Positions 12,194-14,743 of a stretch of DNA of 14,743 bases are shown piece after piece. How positions within the stretch are numbered: the first letter of the stretch is position 1; the number at the start of each line of letters is the position of its first letter. The notes below the pieces were generated by a model. That model was given only the letters and a program-made list of their open reading frames with translations. It had not been told where the DNA came from and ran no database searches. The position numbers were made by a program, and so were the translations under genes. The DNA is from S143-63 sp964425855 (GTDB taxonomy: Archaea > Thermoproteota > Thermoprotei_A > Sulfolobales > Acidilobaceae), in NCBI GenBank assembly GCA_964425855.1, contig CAYROE010000027.1, forward strand, positions 1 through 14,743. Reading direction: 5' to 3'.

Positions 12194-13819
12194 ATGAGTA
12201 AGCATGTACACTGGGTAGATAAGTTAGCAGATGAGCTCGAACAGAGACTTCGTAAGCGAAATAAGCAGGTGTACGTCTTTAATGGCGGGCTGAGTGTGTC
12301 AGGGGTACAACATATTGGTAGGTTACGAGGAGAGATTCTACTACCAGAGACTCTGAGACGGATATTAGAGAAAAGAGGGCTCAAGATCAAGCAACTGCTA
12401 ACTCTTTATACTCAGGATCCCTGGAAGGGAAAGGCCTCACAGAGATCGGCTTTCAAAGATCCCGATAAGGCTAAGGAATATACGGGGCGTCCTCTGGTAA
12501 GTGTGCCTGACCCTTATGGCTGTCATGAGAACTGGGTTGAACATTATTGGTCGGATTTCGGCCCTTACCTGAGCGAATTCACTGATGGAAAAATAGAAGT
12601 TGTCACAACCACTGATCTCTACCGGTCTAAATTTAGGGATTTCATAATGAATGTTGTTCTTCCAAAGAAGGACGAGTTTAGGAATGTAATAAACAAGTAT
12701 CGTGGCAGAAAACCATATCCGGAGGATTGGATACCTGTAGAACCGATATGTGAAAAATGTGGTCGTATTGATAAGACGGTGGCAATCTCCGTAGAAGAGA
12801 ATGGTAGAGTACGCTACAGATGCAAGTATTGCGGACATGAAGGAGTAACCGACGTCTCCAACAGTAAGCTTAATTGGAGAATAGAATGGGCCGGCATATG
12901 GTATATCTTAGGCGTAGACTTCGAGCCCTACGGCAAGGATCACGCTACTCCTGGAGGCAGCAGGGACAGCTGCGTAGACCTAGCAGTTAATGTCATCGGC
13001 TTCCAACCACCTGAGGGAGAATGGTATGAGTGGGTCTCTATCAGGGAAAAGGGACAAAGCAGGGATATGACGAGTAGCGGCTTCGTAGGTATAACGCCTA
13101 AGGAGTGGCTTGAAATAGCACATCCACAGATTCTCCGGTTCCTCTACTTCTTTACTCATCCCCATAAGAAACTAATAGTCGACCTCGATCAGATACCCCA
13201 ATACTATGAGTCATATTATAGGGCTGAGAGAATCTATTTCGGTATAGAATCACTCAACGACAAAGAACAAGAAGAATACTTAAAGAGAACATACGAGCTA
13301 AGCCATCCAAGAGAACCTCCAGAAAAGCTACCCTTACAAGTGCCCTATACTCATGCATCAATACTAGCTCAACTAGTAGGCCCTACAAACATAGAAGAGG
13401 CTGTAGAACGGCTCAAGAAAACAGGACACATCAAGGAAGACCTAGACAACTATAGCAGAGGCTGGCTCCAGAGCCTACTCATACGATCGTATAACTGGGT
13501 AGAAAAATACGGAGGAGAAAGATACCGTGTCCAAATACTAGCGAATGTACCAGGAGAACTCTTAAATTCACTAGAGTACAGAGAGCTTCTATGCCAGCTC
13601 GGAGAAGAACTCGATAAACTGAGTGAATGGACAGAGGAAAAAATTAAGGATACAATGATATCCGTCACAAGCAGCATCAATAGCGGGGAGAGGAAAAGAT
13701 TCTATCGAGAGTTCTACCTGCTCTTCACAGGAAGAAATAGTGGGCCTAGAGCAGCACCACTACTATCGCTTCTCAAGAAAGATTTTGTTATTGCCCGGCT
13801 AAGACTTGCATGTAAATAA
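12194..13819 (+). CDS. lysS: Lysyl-tRNA synthetase, class I (archaeal type)
   Basis: Charges tRNA-Lys using a class I Rossmann fold, the archaeal alternative to the common class II enzyme. The HIGH-type motif appears as VQHIGRLRGE (38-47), next to YVFNGGLSVSG. A zinc-like set C186, C189, C210 and C213 (CEKCG, CKYCG) lies in the insertion, and KDHATPGGSRDSC (248-260) is typical of class I LysRS. The KMSKS region is REKGQSRDMTSSG (284-296), in which the first Lys is replaced by Asp and a later Lys is missing. The helical C-terminal domain reads the anticodon. The length of 541 residues is normal. The ATG at 12194 has only a weak ribosome binding site. The promoter carries an extensive dyad, and the gene is convergent with PCNA. 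Confidence 0.95.
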   Translation: MSKHVHWVDKLADELEQRLRKRNKQVYVFNGGLSVSGVQHIGRLRGEILLPETLRRILEKRGLKIKQLLTLYTQDPWKGKASQRSAFKDPDKAKEYTGRPLVSVPDPYGCHENWVEHYWSDFGPYLSEFTDGKIEVVTTTDLYRSKFRDFIMNVVLPKKDEFRNVINKYRGRKPYPEDWIPVEPICEKCGRIDKTVAISVEENGRVRYRCKYCGHEGVTDVSNSKLNWRIEWAGIWYILGVDFEPYGKDHATPGGSRDSCVDLAVNVIGFQPPEGEWYEWVSIREKGQSRDMTSSGFVGITPKEWLEIAHPQILRFLYFFTHPHKKLIVDLDQIPQYYESYYRAERIYFGIESLNDKEQEEYLKRTYELSHPREPPEKLPLQVPYTHASILAQLVGPTNIEEAVERLKKTGHIKEDLDNYSRGWLQSLLIRSYNWVEKYGGERYRVQILANVPGELLNSLEYRELLCQLGEELDKLSEWTEEKIKDTMISVTSSINSGERKRFYREFYLLFTGRNSGPRAAPLLSLLKKDFVIARLRLACK

Positions 13820-13844
13820 AGAGGTAGAGAAAACTCCCTAAGTA

Positions 13845-13861
13845 TCTTTTATTCTCTTTTT
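13845..13861 (+). terminator. T-rich terminator tract of lysS
   Basis: CTTTTATTCTCTTTTT begins about 26 nt after the lysS stop. Archaeal RNA polymerase terminates at such T-rich runs without needing a strong hairpin. Confidence 0.5.
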
Positions 13862-13879
13862 AGTAATTGATTCGGCGCA

Positions 13880-13908
13880 TAGTATAATTATATAGTAATG
13901 CTATACTA
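13880..13908. repeat. 7-bp inverted repeat spanning the PCNA stop codon
   Basis: TAGTATA (13880-13886) and TATACTA (13902-13908) form a stem around a 15-nt AT-rich loop. The second arm overlaps the PCNA stop (13901-13903). It may serve as a 3'-end element for PCNA or for the convergent lysS transcript. Confidence 0.3.
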
Positions 13909-14689
13909 CTGTAGGTGCGACAAGATATCTAACCCTACTTCCCTCTGGGCTCTTGAATACTAGTTCTAGTGGTTTGTCCGTCGAGAAACGGATGTCCACC
14001 GACTCAGCTATTTTTGTTAGGTTTAACACGTTCTTCAGGTATATGACGTCGTAGGCGCTCTTAGAGGGTTGCTTTACGTCGAGATAGGTGAGGGCAACAG
14101 ATTCTCTTGAGAATATGGTCTCGGCCCTGCTACGGCCCTCTCCTTTTGCTCTTATTATGAGTGCCTCCTCTGAGGCTTCGAATTCGACGATATCTCCTAC
14201 GACCTCTACGTCTCGAAGCGCCTTTTTCAGTGCATCGCTAATAACCGAGGCTTCTACATCGAAGTCGAGTTTTATTTCTTCCGGCACATCTATTAACACT
14301 TCTATGTTGGGAACGAGGAATTTCTTGACGACTGTACTGTCTATACGGACTAGGACTTTATCATCTGATACTAGGAACGTTAGTGTTTCTCCTTTTTTGC
14401 CCTTTTTGAGCATATTCGCGAGGCTACCTAGGTGGACGCCCATATATACTTCTTCTCTGTCTTCCGAGATCTCATACTCGATAAATGATTCATATGGCAT
14501 AACTACTTCTATTAGGGCTGTCTTGGAAGCATCCATTCCTACAACTTTGACATGTTCCTTGTTGATCGTAAATCTAGCCTCGTCAATGATCTTGCCTAGA
14601 ACTTCTACTAGTTCCTTGAAACTTCTAGCATCGGGATATTGTAGTCTTGCTTCTACACCTTCGATCTCGTTTTCTAGGATTCCTGACAA
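13901..14689 (-). CDS. pcn: DNA polymerase sliding clamp (PCNA)
   Basis: Ring-shaped clamp subunit that holds DNA polymerase and other replication and repair proteins on DNA. It has two PCNA-type domains: the first with RSFKELVEVLGKIIDEARF (22-40) and VVGMDASKTALIEVVMP (49-65), the second from about 140, ending in the typical YLVAPT (255-260). The interdomain connector region is around 117-139 (DSTVVKKFLVPNIEVLIDVPEE). At 262 residues it is slightly long because of about 12 extra N-terminal residues. The TTG start at 14689 has GGGTGTC upstream. Crenarchaea often carry three PCNA genes forming a heterotrimer; which of these is present here cannot be told, and no second copy is in the window. 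Confidence 0.95.
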   Translation of the reverse strand: MSGILENEIEGVEARLQYPDARSFKELVEVLGKIIDEARFTINKEHVKVVGMDASKTALIEVVMPYESFIEYEISEDREEVYMGVHLGSLANMLKKGKKGETLTFLVSDDKVLVRIDSTVVKKFLVPNIEVLIDVPEEIKLDFDVEASVISDALKKALRDVEVVGDIVEFEASEEALIIRAKGEGRSRAETIFSRESVALTYLDVKQPSKSAYDVIYLKNVLNLTKIAESVDIRFSTDKPLELVFKSPEGSRVRYLVAPTVV

Positions 14690-14727
14690 CCACTGACACC
14701 CATATCTATTATTCTAGACCCAGCTAG

Positions 14728-14737
14728 ATAAAAATAA
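14728..14737 (-). promoter_or_regulatory. Putative TATA box of PCNA
   Basis: On the minus strand TTATTTTTAT lies about 39-48 bp upstream of the TTG start, giving an expected transcript start near 14706 and a leader of about 15-20 nt that contains GGGTGTC. Confidence 0.45.
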
Positions 14738-14743
14738 ACGGCA

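Noticed and set aside
14088..14696. Long Ser/Thr-rich open frame opposite PCNA
   Set aside because: Antisense to an unmistakable PCNA; its composition is typical of a reverse-frame shadow.
1..14743. CRISPR array, insertion sequence, integrase, toxin-antitoxin pair or defence island
   Set aside because: No regularly spaced repeats, transposase or integrase motifs, or known defence domains were seen; the content is core metabolism and information processing.

Overview
The window reads as a gene-dense chromosomal stretch of a hyperthermophilic crenarchaeon (Thermoproteota, most likely Desulfurococcales-like; the genus cannot be fixed from the sequence). The reasons are an archaeal/eukaryotic gene set (aIF1, RpoP, archaeal-type GlyRS, class I LysRS, PCNA, catalytic EndA), ether-lipid genes, heavy use of AGA/AGG and ATA codons, frequent TTG/GTG starts, GGTG-type ribosome binding sites and archaeal TATA boxes. 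I see no rRNA, tRNA, CRISPR array, insertion sequence or integrase.

Layout from left to right. aIF1 (185-490, +) ends in a strong hairpin. A minus-strand lipid pair follows: a geranylgeranyl-reductase-like flavoprotein overlapping a CDP-alcohol phosphatidyltransferase (2415 down to 554). It is divergent from rpoP (2508-2744, +), which converges on an agmatinase-family gene (3686-2763, -). Then a plus-strand run: GlyRS (3819-5570) with a small predicted double-psi-barrel protein behind it (5599-6006), two all-helical proteins (6140-6550 and 6665-7363; the second is PhoU/DUF47-like), the catalytic tRNA-splicing endonuclease (7463-8008) and an eight-cysteine protein (8107-8475).

A five-gene minus-strand operon runs from 12069 down to 8472: UbiA-type prenyltransferase (DGGGP synthase), MTHFR-like protein, 5-formyl-THF cyclo-ligase-like protein, macro domain and UbiX flavin prenyltransferase. 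It diverges from lysS (12194-13819, +), which converges on PCNA (14689-13901, -).

How the genes fit together: four genes at two loci concern isoprenoid or membrane-lipid chemistry (reductase, CDP-alcohol transferase, UbiA, UbiX). UbiX could supply prenyl-FMN to the UbiD-type decarboxylase of the archaeal mevalonate route, whose products feed UbiA. The other genes serve translation, RNA processing, transcription and replication. Most of the window is ordinary core genome. The less ordinary items are the duplicated four-cysteine module at 8107-8475, a long dyad over the lysS TATA box (12127-12172), the internal repeat in the GlyRS-linked protein, the helical gene pair with no transporter, and the acidic extension of RpoP.
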